Below are positions 1 through 10,381 of a stretch of 64,000 nt of DNA, piece by piece. Below the pieces are notes generated by a model. The model saw only the letters and a list, made by a program, of their open reading frames with translations. It was not told where the DNA came from and did no database searches. How positions within the stretch are numbered: position 1 is the first letter of the stretch; the number at the start of each line of letters is the position of its first letter. The DNA comes from Roseomonas aerilata DSM 19363 (GTDB lineage: Bacteria; Pseudomonadota; Alphaproteobacteria; Acetobacterales; Acetobacteraceae), in NCBI RefSeq assembly GCF_000711725.1, contig NZ_JONP01000001.1:1-64000 (forward strand), read 5' to 3'. Both the position numbers and the translations under genes were made by a program.

Positions 1-664
1 GATCCAGACGGGCCTGCCGTCCTTGCGCACCCGCTTGAACTGCGCCGCCTGGTACTCCCCGGCGCGCAGCTTTTCCCAGAAGTGCTCGTATTCCGGAGAG
101 TCCCGAAGGGCAGGCTCGACGAACATGGAGTGGTGCCGGCCGCGAACCTCCTCCAGCGTGTAGCCGACGGTTTTGAGGAAGTTCTCGTTGGCGCCCAGGA
201 TGGTGCCGTCGGTCGTGAAGGAAATGATGCTCTGCGAGCGGCTGATGGCGCGCATCTGCGCGGCGTAGTCGAAGTTCTCCAGGCGGTCCCGGGCATCCGC
301 CCATTCCACCACGAAGCCGAGCCGCCCGCCGTTCTCGGTCAGGGGGGGAGACGAGCAGGTCGAAGACCCGCGTGCCGACGCGGATCGTCGCTCCATGCGG
401 CTTCGTGAGCCCGGCGAGCATCTTGCGCTGATGGACCGGGTTCTTATGGAACACGTCGATGTTGCTGCCGATCAGCTTGTCCGCGCTGAAGCCGGGCAAC
501 TCCTTTTTCAGCTCGGCCTCGGCTTCGCGCATCAGGGCGACAGCCGATGGATTCATGTAAGTGATCGTGAGGTCGCAATCCGCGACCATGATGTTCGTTC
601 GCAGGGCATCGAGCGCCGTGACGCGCGCCAGTAGGCTGTTCTGTCTCTGCGAGCGGCCGAACAT
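1..664 (-). pseudogene. PAS-domain methyl-accepting chemotaxis protein, 5' part, frameshifted
   Basis: The reading frame starts at the ATG at 664, preceded by AGGA seven bases upstream, and runs off the left edge of the window. Residues 1 to about 106 include VADCDLTITYMNP and NIDVFHKNPVHQR, typical of a PAS sensor domain. At the run of seven G (plus strand 342-348) the recognisable sequence jumps frame: FVVEWADARDRLENFDYAAQ and a second PAS domain (ISFTTDGTILGANENFL, then GYTLEEVRGRHHSMFV) are read only if one base of the run is removed. The paired-PAS arrangement is characteristic of methyl-accepting chemotaxis proteins, whose signalling domain would lie outside the window. Neither frame hits a stop here. 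The shift may be a sequencing error, a true mutation or slippage. The family assignment is firm; the intact or broken status is open. Confidence 0.72.
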
Positions 665-728
665 GTCCGAATCCTATTCTGGGCTTGGATCAAGTTCCCG
701 CGATTGAATTTCGAACGCGTTAAGCCCG

Positions 729-1985
729 TCAGATCTTTTTTCCGTCGAACGGAGATGCATTCAGTGCCGCCAGCGCGGCCCAGGCATTGGCGGCCAGATG
801 CCCGCGCGCCGGGTAGAGGAAGTCCGCTGCCCCAGGCCGCAGCCCCGTGCCGAGGCCGGTGGTCAGCCAGGGGATGCTGGCGGCGGCGATCCAGCCATCC
901 CTGCGCCGGTGCCGCGCGATGGTCGCCGCGAAGCGGGCGGCCAGCGCGTCCCGGCGCAGGCGGCGCAGCAGCAAGGCCGCCTGCGCCGTCCCTTCCAGCC
1001 AGACGCCGTCGCGGTCGTCGTTGAAGTCGAGGCCCTCCAACTCCGCCGCCGACGCGCCCGTGGGCAGGCCGTGCCGGGCCAGCACCCAGGCGAGCGCCTC
1101 GGCGTAAGCCCCTTCGGGAAAGGCGAGTGCCGGCCAGAGATTGGCGTCGAGCGCACTGCCTGCGTTCACCGCACCCTCCGGGGTCAGGCCCATGGCGAAG
1201 CGCCGCTCGGCCGGCAGCCACATGGACCGGACGAAGCCCGCTGCATGCGCGGCGGCCGCCTCGCGGCCCAGGCGCGCGAAGGCGATCGCGAGGTCCAGGT
1301 TCTGCTCGGTGCTGATCCAGGCCAGGTAGGCCGGTGAGGGCTCGTGCCCGATCACCCCGCCGCTATAGCCCTGCGGCGCCCGCAGCCCTTCCAGCCAGTC
1401 CGCCGCGCGTCCGGCCGCCCGCGTAAAAGGGACGTCGCCCAGGGCGGTCCAGAGAAGGATGGCGAAGGCGAGGGGCCCGGCGGCGCTGCCGGCCTGGTAG
1501 CCGTCCTCCAGCCATCGCCCTGCCGCCGCGTCCCACCAGCCCGGCGGGCGGACGCTACGCGGCGCCTCCGGGAAGATCCGGCCGGCGGCATAGGCATTGC
1601 GCAGGCGGCCGTCCGTCCAGAACCGGTCCTGCTCCTGCGCAAGCCGCAGCGCCTCCGCGATCCGCGCGGCCCCGGCACGGTCTCCCGCGGCGAGGAGGGC
1701 GAGCCCGGCGAGGGCGTTGTCGTAGGTGAACGCGACCTCGGCATGGACGAGGTCGAAGGCTTCGCTCCCCTCCGTCGTAAAGGACTTCAGCAGCACCGGT
1801 CCCTCCGACGCGGCCAGCGCCGCGCAGATCGGCGCCAGGGCCTCGCGCGCGAGAGCCAGCCAATCGGGCGCCACCGCCGCACGCGCCCGGCCGGGCGGCA
1901 GCATCGCGGCGGAAAGGGGCGCGGAAACGAGGGCCCGGCGCGCCAACCGCCGCGGCCCCTCTCGTGGCAGGTTCATGCCGCGCAT
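729..1985 (-). CDS. Exported protein of unknown function with six-hairpin (alpha/alpha toroid) character
   Basis: This 418-residue protein has an N-terminal export signal: arginines (RRLARRAL) followed by a hydrophobic stretch ending near ARA, which could be Tat-type. The rest is Ala/Leu/Trp-rich with repeated helical patches such as YDNALAGLALLAAGDRAGAA and WLEDGYQAGSAAGPLAFAIL. This is the look of six-hairpin glycosidase or glucoamylase-like toroid folds, with scattered acidic and aromatic residues (FNDDRDGVWLEGTAQAALL). I cannot name a substrate. The ATG at 1985 has GGAGG six bases upstream, which supports this start. It sits alone between the chemoreceptor and a divergent flavin reductase gene. 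The fold is inferred from pattern only and the enzymatic role is unknown. Confidence 0.7.
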   Translation of the reverse strand: MRGMNLPREGPRRLARRALVSAPLSAAMLPPGRARAAVAPDWLALAREALAPICAALAASEGPVLLKSFTTEGSEAFDLVHAEVAFTYDNALAGLALLAAGDRAGAARIAEALRLAQEQDRFWTDGRLRNAYAAGRIFPEAPRSVRPPGWWDAAAGRWLEDGYQAGSAAGPLAFAILLWTALGDVPFTRAAGRAADWLEGLRAPQGYSGGVIGHEPSPAYLAWISTEQNLDLAIAFARLGREAAAAHAAGFVRSMWLPAERRFAMGLTPEGAVNAGSALDANLWPALAFPEGAYAEALAWVLARHGLPTGASAAELEGLDFNDDRDGVWLEGTAQAALLLRRLRRDALAARFAATIARHRRRDGWIAAASIPWLTTGLGTGLRPGAADFLYPARGHLAANAWAALAALNASPFDGKKI

Positions 1986-2081
1986 CTGGGGCCTCCTTCC
2001 GCGGCGCGCCTAGGGGGGCCCTATGAAAGAGCGGCGCCGCGCGCGATACGGGAGGGGACCGTGCTGACGAGGGAAGCTGCG

Positions 2082-2576
2082 ATGGAGCCGAGCCGCCAGG
2101 AGTTCCGCGACGCCATGGCCCGGCTCGGCGCGGCCGTGACCATCGTGACCACCGACGGCCCGGCCGGCCGCGTCGGCATCACCGCCAGCGCGGTGTGCAG
2201 CGTGACCGACACGCCGCCCACTATCATCGTCTGCATGAACCGCACGAGCAGCCTCAACCCGGTGGCCAAGGCGAACGGTGTGCTCTGCGTGAACGTCCTG
2301 CCCGCGGACGCGCAGGAGATGGCGAACATCTTCGCCGGCTTCACCGGCGCCGACCAAGTCACCCGCTTCGACGAGGGTCGCTGGACAGAGCTCGCGACCG
2401 GCGCGCCCGCCCTGGACAGCGCCGTGGTCGCCATCGACTGCGTGGTGGAGGAGGTGCTGGAGAAGGGCACGCACAGCGTGATCTTCGCCCAGGTCCGCGC
2501 CATCCGCCTCGGCCCGGCGCGCCCGGCGCTGATCTGGTTCTCCCGGAACTACCATCCGGTGGGCGTGCCCGAATAA
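2082..2576 (+). CDS. Flavin reductase domain protein (RutF/HpaC type)
   Basis: A 164-residue protein of the flavin reductase-like domain family, which reduces FMN or FAD with NAD(P)H and usually feeds a partner monooxygenase. Visible hallmarks are FRDAMARLGAAVTIVTTDG at the N-terminus, GITASAVCSVTDTPPTIIVC forming the flavin-binding core, NGVLCVNVLPADAQEMANIFAG, and a C-terminal LIWFSRNYHPVG. The ATG at 2082 has GAGGGAA six bases upstream; a GTG at 2061 in the same frame is a weaker alternative. No monooxygenase gene adjoins it, so its partner is unknown. Length and motifs fit the family well. Confidence 0.9.
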   Translation: MEPSRQEFRDAMARLGAAVTIVTTDGPAGRVGITASAVCSVTDTPPTIIVCMNRTSSLNPVAKANGVLCVNVLPADAQEMANIFAGFTGADQVTRFDEGRWTELATGAPALDSAVVAIDCVVEEVLEKGTHSVIFAQVRAIRLGPARPALIWFSRNYHPVGVPE

Positions 2577-2577
2577 G

Positions 2578-2602
2578 AAAAAGGGCCCGGCGAACCGGGC
2601 CC
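2578..2602 (-). terminator. Rho-independent terminator with UUCG loop
   Basis: An eight-base-pair perfect GC stem (GGGCCCGG and its complement) closes a four-base loop that reads TTCG on the minus strand and is followed there by TTTTTCTTA. It lies 29 bases past the stop of the minus-strand membrane protein gene and just after the stop of the plus-strand flavin reductase gene. The T run makes it a terminator for the minus-strand gene; it may work weakly in the other direction. Confidence 0.85.
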
Positions 2603-2631
2603 CCCTCGAGGCTTTACCTCGTGCCGCCGCT

Positions 2632-3537
2632 TCAGACGTTGCGGCGGGCGGCGAGATAGACCATGTCGCGCGTGCCCGTGCGCGCCCCGATGATGGCGGC
2701 GATCGCCCCCAGCACCAGCGCCGCGAAGAGCGAGAAGGCGGTGATCGAGGCCGCCTTTGCGGAGGCGTCGGCCGCCTCGCGGGCGCGGCGCTCGGCTTCC
2801 TGCGCGGTCTGCTGGGCCTGGGCCTCGTAGGCCTGCACGCGGGTCGCGGCCTCCTGCTCGGAGATGCCGGCCTCGGCTGCGACGAGGCGGTTCAGCCGCG
2901 TGCGGTCGTCACCCGAGAGCTCGCCGCCCGCGATCCGCTTGCCGACAAGCTGCGTGATCTCGGCGCCGCGCTGCTCGGTCGTCATGCGCGCGGGGTCGGC
3001 GGGGCCGGAAAGCGCGGCACGGGCCCGCTCTGCGAGCTGCGCGGGATCGACCTGCGGCGCGGCGGAGCGCACGACCTGGCCAGCGCCGGAGGTGACGGTG
3101 CCCATCACGCCCGACAGCGCCGAGCCCGCCGTATTGGCCGCGCCGGAGACGAGGCTGCCGATCAGCACCGCCGAGACGAGATAGGCCGTCGCCCAGACCG
3201 CCGCGCCGTGCAGCGTCGCGTCGCCGCGGTCCGAGGTGCCGGAGAGCCGCGCCGCGACATAGCCGCCAATCGCGAGGCCGAGGAGGTTCGCGACGAGCAG
3301 CCAGACGGCACTGGCGATGCCCATGGTGCTGGCGGCCGGCGAATCATGCGCCTGAGCGTCCACCGTGGTCAGCCCGATGCCGGCACCGAGGATGTTCAGC
3401 GCCGTGCCGATGACGATGGCCACCAACGCGCCCGCGAGGATGGCGCCCCAGGAGATGCGGTGCCGCAGAACCGGCCCGCCCTCGGGAACGACGGGTTGCG
3501 ATGTTTGGTATTGTTGCGACTGGCTGCTTGCGGACAT
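2632..3537 (-). CDS. Membrane protein of unknown function with central helical region
   Basis: This 301-residue protein has a polar Ser/Gln-rich N-terminus and hydrophobic segments at about residues 27-55 (ISWGAILAGALVAIVIGTAL), 75-100, 112-135 and a last one near the C-terminus (AFSLFAALVLGAIAAIIGA). Between them is a charged, Ala/Glu-rich helix likely to be coiled (VQAYEAQAQQTAQEAERRAR). Proteins with this N-terminal pattern are common in alphaproteobacteria and are annotated only as membrane or PhnA-like proteins; I assign no function. The ATG at 3537 is chosen because the sequence becomes protein-like there and AAGG precedes it; the frame stays open for 38 codons upstream with no coding character. 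It is a single-gene unit between two hairpins. Confidence 0.75.
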   Translation of the reverse strand: MSASSQSQQYQTSQPVVPEGGPVLRHRISWGAILAGALVAIVIGTALNILGAGIGLTTVDAQAHDSPAASTMGIASAVWLLVANLLGLAIGGYVAARLSGTSDRGDATLHGAAVWATAYLVSAVLIGSLVSGAANTAGSALSGVMGTVTSGAGQVVRSAAPQVDPAQLAERARAALSGPADPARMTTEQRGAEITQLVGKRIAGGELSGDDRTRLNRLVAAEAGISEQEAATRVQAYEAQAQQTAQEAERRAREAADASAKAASITAFSLFAALVLGAIAAIIGARTGTRDMVYLAARRNV

Positions 3538-3678
3538 GCGCCTGGATCCCTTGTTGTGGCCGTGTGGCCTGGCCGTGCAACGGGACCCCCAGCACGGGGT
3601 TGCCCATGCCGCGTAACAGAACATGACCATGTGGTAACGCGGCCACGCCATGGGTTAGGCCGCTTGCCCAGAAACGCA

Positions 3679-3710
3679 GAAGGCCCCGGCGGTTGCCCGC
3701 CGAGGCCTTC
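3679..3710 (-). terminator. Hairpin downstream of the liv operon
   Basis: An inverted repeat of GAAGGCC plus CGGCGG with one mismatch and a four-base loop separates the liv operon and its following small frame from the membrane protein gene. After the stem the minus strand reads TGCGTTTCT, so the T tract is imperfect. The rest of the 275-base stretch from 3538 to 3812 holds no gene that I can see. It does hold two further inverted repeats: 3746-3771 (GTGACCC, 12-base gap, GGGTCAC) and 3784-3798 (GGCCCC-AAT-GGGGCC). Confidence 0.5.
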
Positions 3711-3812
3711 ACATCGCGTGGCCGGTTCGCGGCCGCGCTGTCCTAGTGACCCGTACAGTTCGCTGGGTCACGCGGTAGGTTCAGGCCCCAATGGGGCCCA
3801 ATCCAGCCGCGT

Positions 3813-3872
3813 TCAGCCCTGCACGGTGATCCGGACTGCGGTCGCGGAACCCTGGTTAATGCGATGAGACAC
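3813..3872 (-). CDS. Possible 19-residue small protein behind a maximal Shine-Dalgarno
   Basis: A GTG-initiated frame of 19 codons (peptide VSHRINQGSATAVRITVQG) ending in TGA. Its ribosome binding site is extraordinary: 15 bases on the minus strand (plus 3874-3888) are the exact complement of the 16S rRNA 3' tail, with the AGGAGG core exactly seven bases from the GTG. It lies 71 bases downstream of the liv substrate-binding protein gene on the same strand and is followed by a GGCCCC/GGGGCC hairpin. No family is recognised. Translation is inferred from the site only; the alternative is a regulatory or decoy element with no functional peptide. Confidence 0.45.
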   Translation of the reverse strand: MSHRINQGSATAVRITVQG

Positions 3873-3873
3873 C

Positions 3874-3888
3874 GGATCACCTCCTTTC
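3874..3888 (-). promoter_or_regulatory. Fifteen-base perfect Shine-Dalgarno (anti-SD complement)
   Basis: The plus strand reads GGATCACCTCCTTTC, identical to the conserved 3' end of bacterial 16S rRNA, so the minus-strand transcript would pair with the anti-SD over the whole length. No 16S gene is nearby (see the small frame at 3813-3872). No other gene start in the window that I inspected has a match of this length. Confidence 0.6.
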
Positions 3889-3943
3889 AGTTGTTGACGA
3901 AGAGGAAGATGGGAGAAGCCCGGTGCCCCTTCAAGTCCCCTGA

Positions 3944-5071
3944 TCAGGCATTCACCTCGGCATAGCTGCCATTCTTCCAGACGTAGAAAACGTAGTCCGG
4001 AATGGTCACGTCGCCCTTGCGGTCAAAGCTCATCGGGCCGAGCACCGTCTGCCATGGGCCGGAGGACTTGATTGTCTCGGCCACGCGCCGCGGATCGACC
4101 GTGCCGGCCTTCTTCGCCGCCTCGGCCCAGACCTGGGTGGAGGCGTAGGTATAGAGCACGAAGCCCTCGGGATCGACGTTGCGGGCGCGGAAGCGGGCCA
4201 CCACCTCGGCCGCCGTCGGGCGCTTCCGGGGGTCGGAGGGGAAGGTCATCATCGTGCCCTCTCCGGCCGCGCCGCTGATCTGCCAGAACTCGTTCGTCAT
4301 CAGCGCGTCGCCGCCGATGAGCGTGACGGGCATGCCCTGCTCCTTGGCCTGGCGCACGATCAGCCCGGCCTCGGTGTGGTAACCGCCGACATAGATGACC
4401 TCGATATTCGAGGCCTTCAGGCGGGAGACGAGGGCGTTGTAGTCGCGCTCGCCGGGCGTGTAGGCGGAGTAGAGCGTCTCCGTCGTGCCGGCGGCGTTCA
4501 GCGCCTTCTTCGTCTCGTCCGCCAGACCCTTCCCGTAGGCGGAGTTGTCATGGAGGATCGCGACGCGCTTGCCCCTGAAATTCGCCGCGATGTACTTGCC
4601 GGCCACCGCGCCCTGCTGGTCGTCGCGCCCGCAGGTGCGGAAGGTGTTCCAGCTCCCTTCGTCCGTGTAGCGCGGGTTGGTGGAGGCGGGGCTGATCTGC
4701 AGCACCCCCTCCTCCGCGTAGACCTTGCTGGCGGGGATGGAGGAGCCGGAGCAGTAGTGCCCCATTACCGCCCGCACCTGGCGCCCGGCGAGCTGGTTCG
4801 CGACCGAGACGGCCTGGCGCGGGTCGCAGGCATCGTCGCCGGTCTCGAGCACGAGCTGCTGGCCGAGGACACCGCCCGCCGCGTTCAGGTCGGTCACGGC
4901 CTGGGTCGCGCCCTCCCTCATCTGCGCGCCGAAGGTGGCGTTGGCGCCGGTGAGCGGGCCGGCGACGGCGATGCGGATGGGCCCGCGGGCCTGGGCCATG
5001 GCGCCGCCGGCGGAGAGCAGGGCCGGGGTCGCGATGGAGGCACCCAGAAGGGTGCGGCGCTGGATGGTCAT
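3944..5071 (-). CDS. livK: Branched-chain amino acid ABC transporter substrate-binding protein
   Basis: A 375-residue periplasmic binding protein of the Leu/Ile/Val family. The N-terminus RRTLLGASIATPALLSAGG followed by AMAQ is an export signal with a twin arginine. The mature part begins with IRIAVAGPLTGANATFG, and VMGHYCSGSSIPASKVY, ISPASTNPRYTD and VAILHDNSAYGKGLADE are the usual ligand-lobe motifs. It closes the liv operon, 58 bases after livF; its ATG at 5071 replaces an upstream open stretch with no signal. The ligand cannot be read from sequence; this family also binds amides, urea and aromatic acids, so the symbol is by family only. Confidence 0.88.
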   Translation of the reverse strand: MTIQRRTLLGASIATPALLSAGGAMAQARGPIRIAVAGPLTGANATFGAQMREGATQAVTDLNAAGGVLGQQLVLETGDDACDPRQAVSVANQLAGRQVRAVMGHYCSGSSIPASKVYAEEGVLQISPASTNPRYTDEGSWNTFRTCGRDDQQGAVAGKYIAANFRGKRVAILHDNSAYGKGLADETKKALNAAGTTETLYSAYTPGERDYNALVSRLKASNIEVIYVGGYHTEAGLIVRQAKEQGMPVTLIGGDALMTNEFWQISGAAGEGTMMTFPSDPRKRPTAAEVVARFRARNVDPEGFVLYTYASTQVWAEAAKKAGTVDPRRVAETIKSSGPWQTVLGPMSFDRKGDVTIPDYVFYVWKNGSYAEVNA

Positions 5072-5129
5072 CGGTCGTGCCTCTGGTTGGAGCAGTTGGC
5101 GAAAGCCTAAGGCGCAGCCCGCCCCGGCT

Positions 5130-5843
5130 TCAATGGGTTCCGAGATAGGCGTCGCGGATCTCGGGCCGCGCCAGAAGCTCCGCCCCCGTGCCCTCGAGCG
5201 TGATGCGCCCGGTGACGAGCACATAGGCGCGGTGCGCGAGCCGCAGCGCCTGATTGGCGTTCTGCTCCACCAGCAACACCGTCAGCCCCGTCTGCTCGTT
5301 CAGGGTGCGGATGGCCGAGAAGATCCCGCGCACCACCAGCGGCGCGAGGCCGAGGGAGGGCTCGTCGAGCAACAGCAGCCGCGGCCTCGACATCAGCGCG
5401 CGGCCGATGGCGAGCATCTGCTGCTCCCCACCCGAGAGGGTACCGCCGCGCTGCGTCTCGCGCTCCTTCAGCCGGGGAAAGAGGGTGAAGGCCTGTTCCA
5501 GTCCCGGGCCAGGATCGACGCCGAAGGCCTGGGCGCCCATCAGCAGGTTCTCGCGCACGCTCATGCGCGGAAAGATGCGCCGGCCCTCCGGTGCCTGGGC
5601 GATGCCGGCGCGGGCGATCTCGTGCAGGGGCATGGCCGTGATGTCGCGCCCCTCGAACAGGACCCGCCCGGCACGGGCACGCGGGGAGCCGAAGATCGTC
5701 ATCAGCAGCGTGGACTTGCCCGCCCCGTTCGCGCCGATCAGCGTGACGATCTCGCCCTTGTTCACCTCCACGGAGACGCCACGCAGCGCCTCCACGGCGC
5801 CATAGGCGGAGGTGACGTTGTCGAGTTGCAGCATGGCGCTCAT
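5130..5843 (-). CDS. livF: Branched-chain amino acid ABC transporter ATP-binding protein LivF
   Basis: A 237-residue ATPase that, with LivG, powers the LivHM permease on the cytoplasmic face. Walker A is GANGAGKST (residues 37-45), the signature is LSGGE (136-140) and Walker B is LLLLDEP (156-162). The sequence QAPEGRRIFPRMSVRENLLMG is diagnostic for LivF as against LivG. The start codon overlaps the livG stop as ATGA, which indicates translational coupling. Length is typical for the family. Confidence 0.95.
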   Translation of the reverse strand: MSAMLQLDNVTSAYGAVEALRGVSVEVNKGEIVTLIGANGAGKSTLLMTIFGSPRARAGRVLFEGRDITAMPLHEIARAGIAQAPEGRRIFPRMSVRENLLMGAQAFGVDPGPGLEQAFTLFPRLKERETQRGGTLSGGEQQMLAIGRALMSRPRLLLLDEPSLGLAPLVVRGIFSAIRTLNEQTGLTVLLVEQNANQALRLAHRAYVLVTGRITLEGTGAELLARPEIRDAYLGTH

Positions 5844-6663
5844 GCCGCGCCCTCCACTGGGGCTGCCGGCACCTCGTCCTCGTCGCCCTCGCCGAGATAG
5901 GCGGAGATCACCCGCTCGTCCGCGCGCACCTGGGCCGGCGTGCCGTCGGCAATCTTCTGGCCGTGGTCAAGCACCACCACGCGGTCGGAGATGCGCATCA
6001 CCACGCCCATGTCGTGCTCGATCAGCAGGATGGAGCAGCCGCCGCGGCGAATCAGCTGAATCAGCTCGGCCAGCTCCTCAGACTCGCGCGGGTTGAGTCC
6101 CGCCGCCGGCTCGTCGAGGCAGAGCAGCACGGGGTTCGTGCACATGGCCCGCGCGATCTCGAGCCGCCGCTGCGCGCCGTAGGGGAGGGCGCCCGCGGGG
6201 TCGTCCGCGCGGTCGAGCAGCCGCGTCGCCTCCAGCCAGCGCCGGGCCAGCGCCACCGCCTCGCGCTCCGCCTGGCGGTAGCGGCCGAAGCCGAAGGCGG
6301 CGCCGATGCCGAAGAAGGTCGCGGCCTGCAGGGTGTTGTGCTGCGCGACGAGAAGGTTCTCCAGGACCGTCATGCCGGGGAACAGGCGGATGTTCTGGAA
6401 GGTGCGCGCGACGCCACTGCGCGCGATCCGGTGGCCGACCGTCACGTGCAGCGGCTTCTGCCCGGCGGGCCCGTGCAGGATGATCTCGCCCGCGCTCGGC
6501 TTGTAGAAGCCGGTGATGAGGTTGAAGACCGTCGTCTTCCCAGCGCCGTTCGGCCCGATCACGGCGGTGATGTCGCCGGCCATGGCGTCGAAGGAAACCC
6601 TGTTCACCGCGGTCAGCCCGCCGAAGCGCATCACCAGGTCCCGCACCTGAAGGATGGGCGCGC

Positions 6664-6667
<4 letters not shown>
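5840..6667 (-). CDS. livG: Branched-chain amino acid ABC transporter ATP-binding protein LivG
   Basis: A 275-residue ATPase, the partner of LivF. Walker A is GPNGAGKTT (residues 38-46). The signature motif is the degenerate form usual in LivG (YGAQRRLEIARAM), and Walker B is LLCLDEPAAGLNP. RTFQNIRLFPGMTVLENLLV is also diagnostic. A C-terminal acidic tail (GEGDEDEVP) is extra. The gene overlaps both neighbours by four bases (ATGA with livM upstream and with livF downstream). The ATG at 6667 gives the standard family length, while the open frame upstream is noise antisense to nothing recognisable. Confidence 0.95.
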
Positions 6668-9014
<2,347 letters not shown>

Positions 9015-9101
9015 GCGCGGTCTCCGTCATCCAGTGGCCGGGTTTGTCCCCGGTTTTGCCGATCGGCCGTGAAGCGTCCCACTGGAAGGCTACGACGCCC
9101 G

Positions 9102-9126
9102 GGCGCGCCCCGCCAAGGGGCGCGCC
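9102..9126 (-). terminator. Ten-base-pair GC hairpin after the FMN reductase gene
   Basis: A perfect inverted repeat GGCGCGCCCC, five-base gap, GGGGCGCGCC begins eight bases past the stop of the minus-strand FMN reductase gene and precedes the liv operon. There is no T tract, so it is either a weak intrinsic terminator or a 3'-end stabilising stem. Confidence 0.45.
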
Positions 9127-9133
9127 GCTACGC

Positions 9134-9694
9134 CTACTTCCGAAGCTGCAGCGCCCAGGCCCGGAGCGCCACCACCTGGTCCGCGATCAGCTTGCGGGAG
9201 GTCTCGTCCGTCAGCCGCCCTTCGCCGTCAAACTTCGAGCCGGCGCCGGAGATCATCACCTCCGGCTTGTTCAGGGCATAGGCGTTGAGAAAGACGCACA
9301 TCTTCCGCAGGTCGTACTGAGCCCGCGCCGTGCCGAGCATCCCCTGCGTCGCCCCCATGATCGACACCGCCTTGCCGTCGAAGGAGGGCTCGGGCGGGCG
9401 GGAAGCCCAGTCGATCGCGTTCTTCAGCACGCCGGAGACCGAGTAGTTGTACTCGGGCGTCGCGAAGATCACGGCATCCGCCGCCCGCACGGCCGAGCGG
9501 AAGGCCTCGACCGGTGCCGGGTAGCCCGCGCCGGTGCGGATGTCGTCGTCATAGGGCGGGATCTCCCCCAACCCCTCGTAGATCGTGACCGTCACCCCCT
9601 CGGGCGCCAGCTCCGCCGCGGCGCGCAGCGCGGCGGTATTGAAGGAGGCCCTCCGCAGGCTGCCCGAAATGCCGAGGATCTTGAATTCGCTCAT
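9134..9694 (-). CDS. NADPH-dependent FMN reductase (ChrR/YieF-like)
   Basis: A 186-residue flavodoxin-like protein. ILGISGSLRRASFNTAAL is the phosphate-binding loop for FMN, and FATPEYNYSVSGVLKNAIDW is the strongly conserved family motif. Members transfer electrons from NAD(P)H to quinones, azo dyes or chromate and are often linked to oxidative stress protection. The ATG at 9694 follows GGAG; the open frame further upstream lacks family sequence. It lies 28 bases downstream of the NTF2-like gene on the same strand, so the two may be co-transcribed. Confidence 0.92.
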   Translation of the reverse strand: MSEFKILGISGSLRRASFNTAALRAAAELAPEGVTVTIYEGLGEIPPYDDDIRTGAGYPAPVEAFRSAVRAADAVIFATPEYNYSVSGVLKNAIDWASRPPEPSFDGKAVSIMGATQGMLGTARAQYDLRKMCVFLNAYALNKPEVMISGAGSKFDGEGRLTDETSRKLIADQVVALRAWALQLRK

Positions 9695-9722
9695 CAACAA
9701 TAACTCCAGGAATGGGGAGGGA

Positions 9723-10337
9723 TCACTCCTCCCAGGAAAGCGCCTCGCCGCGCAGCCAGGCGGCACCGGCGGCGTAGAGGGCGGCGACCTTCTCGCCCTT
9801 CAGCCCGGGCATGTCGGTCTTCACGTCGTAGCCGATGCGGGTCTGCAGATAGGCTAGGTGCCGGTAACCCTCGGGAAAGCGGGCGAGCAGGGCGGCCTCG
9901 AGTTCCAGGCGCGCCGCGGGGTCCACGGGGTCCATCCGGTCCTTCTCGTAGATCGGCTGGCGGAGGACGATCTTCCAACCGTCGGCCTTCTCCTCGATGA
10001 AGTCGTAGAAGCGGCCGGTGCAGACCACGTCCACCACCACCCCGTCCACCGGGGCACGCTGGGAGATGGTCATTTTCGTCTGGGCGATCGCGCGCCGTCC
10101 CTCGATATCGACGGAGCAGCCGCCGAGGAAGTGGAGGATCGAGACCCCCTTCGCCCAACCCTCCTGACTCGCCTTGATGAAGCCGTCGGCGGGCGCCTGG
10201 CACCAGGTGGCCATCATCCGGCCCTCGGGCGCCCAGACCGTGCGGAAGCGTTCCCAGTCCCCGGCATCGCGCCAGACGGCCCAGTTCTGCACCAGCTCCA
10301 TCACCTGCATGCGGCGCAGCATGGCGGCGTCCGACAT
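9723..10337 (-). CDS. NTF2-like (SnoaL-type) protein
   Basis: A 204-residue protein with the NTF2/SnoaL-like cone fold pattern at residues 8-135: VMELVQNWAVWRDAGDWERF, a hydrophobic pocket region (HFLGGCSVDIEGRRAIAQTK) and VVVDVVCTGRFYDFIEEKADG-like strands. About 65 C-terminal residues extend beyond the usual domain. Such proteins include polyketide cyclases, isomerases and dehydratase-like enzymes acting on small cyclic or aromatic compounds, but the exact reaction is not readable here. A good Shine-Dalgarno (GAGGGGGAA) precedes the ATG. It is divergent from the Bug gene at 10493, with 155 bases between. Confidence 0.82.
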   Translation of the reverse strand: MSDAAMLRRMQVMELVQNWAVWRDAGDWERFRTVWAPEGRMMATWCQAPADGFIKASQEGWAKGVSILHFLGGCSVDIEGRRAIAQTKMTISQRAPVDGVVVDVVCTGRFYDFIEEKADGWKIVLRQPIYEKDRMDPVDPAARLELEAALLARFPEGYRHLAYLQTRIGYDVKTDMPGLKGEKVAALYAAGAAWLRGEALSWEE

Positions 10338-10381
10338 CCCGTTCCCCCTCGAATCCTGGCGACGCGGACCATAGGCCGCGC

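Noticed and set aside
3874-3888. Match to the 3' end of 16S rRNA on the plus strand
   Set aside because: The upstream sequence has none of the conserved 16S helix 44/45 segment, so it is not an rRNA gene fragment. It is better read as a maximal Shine-Dalgarno on the other strand.
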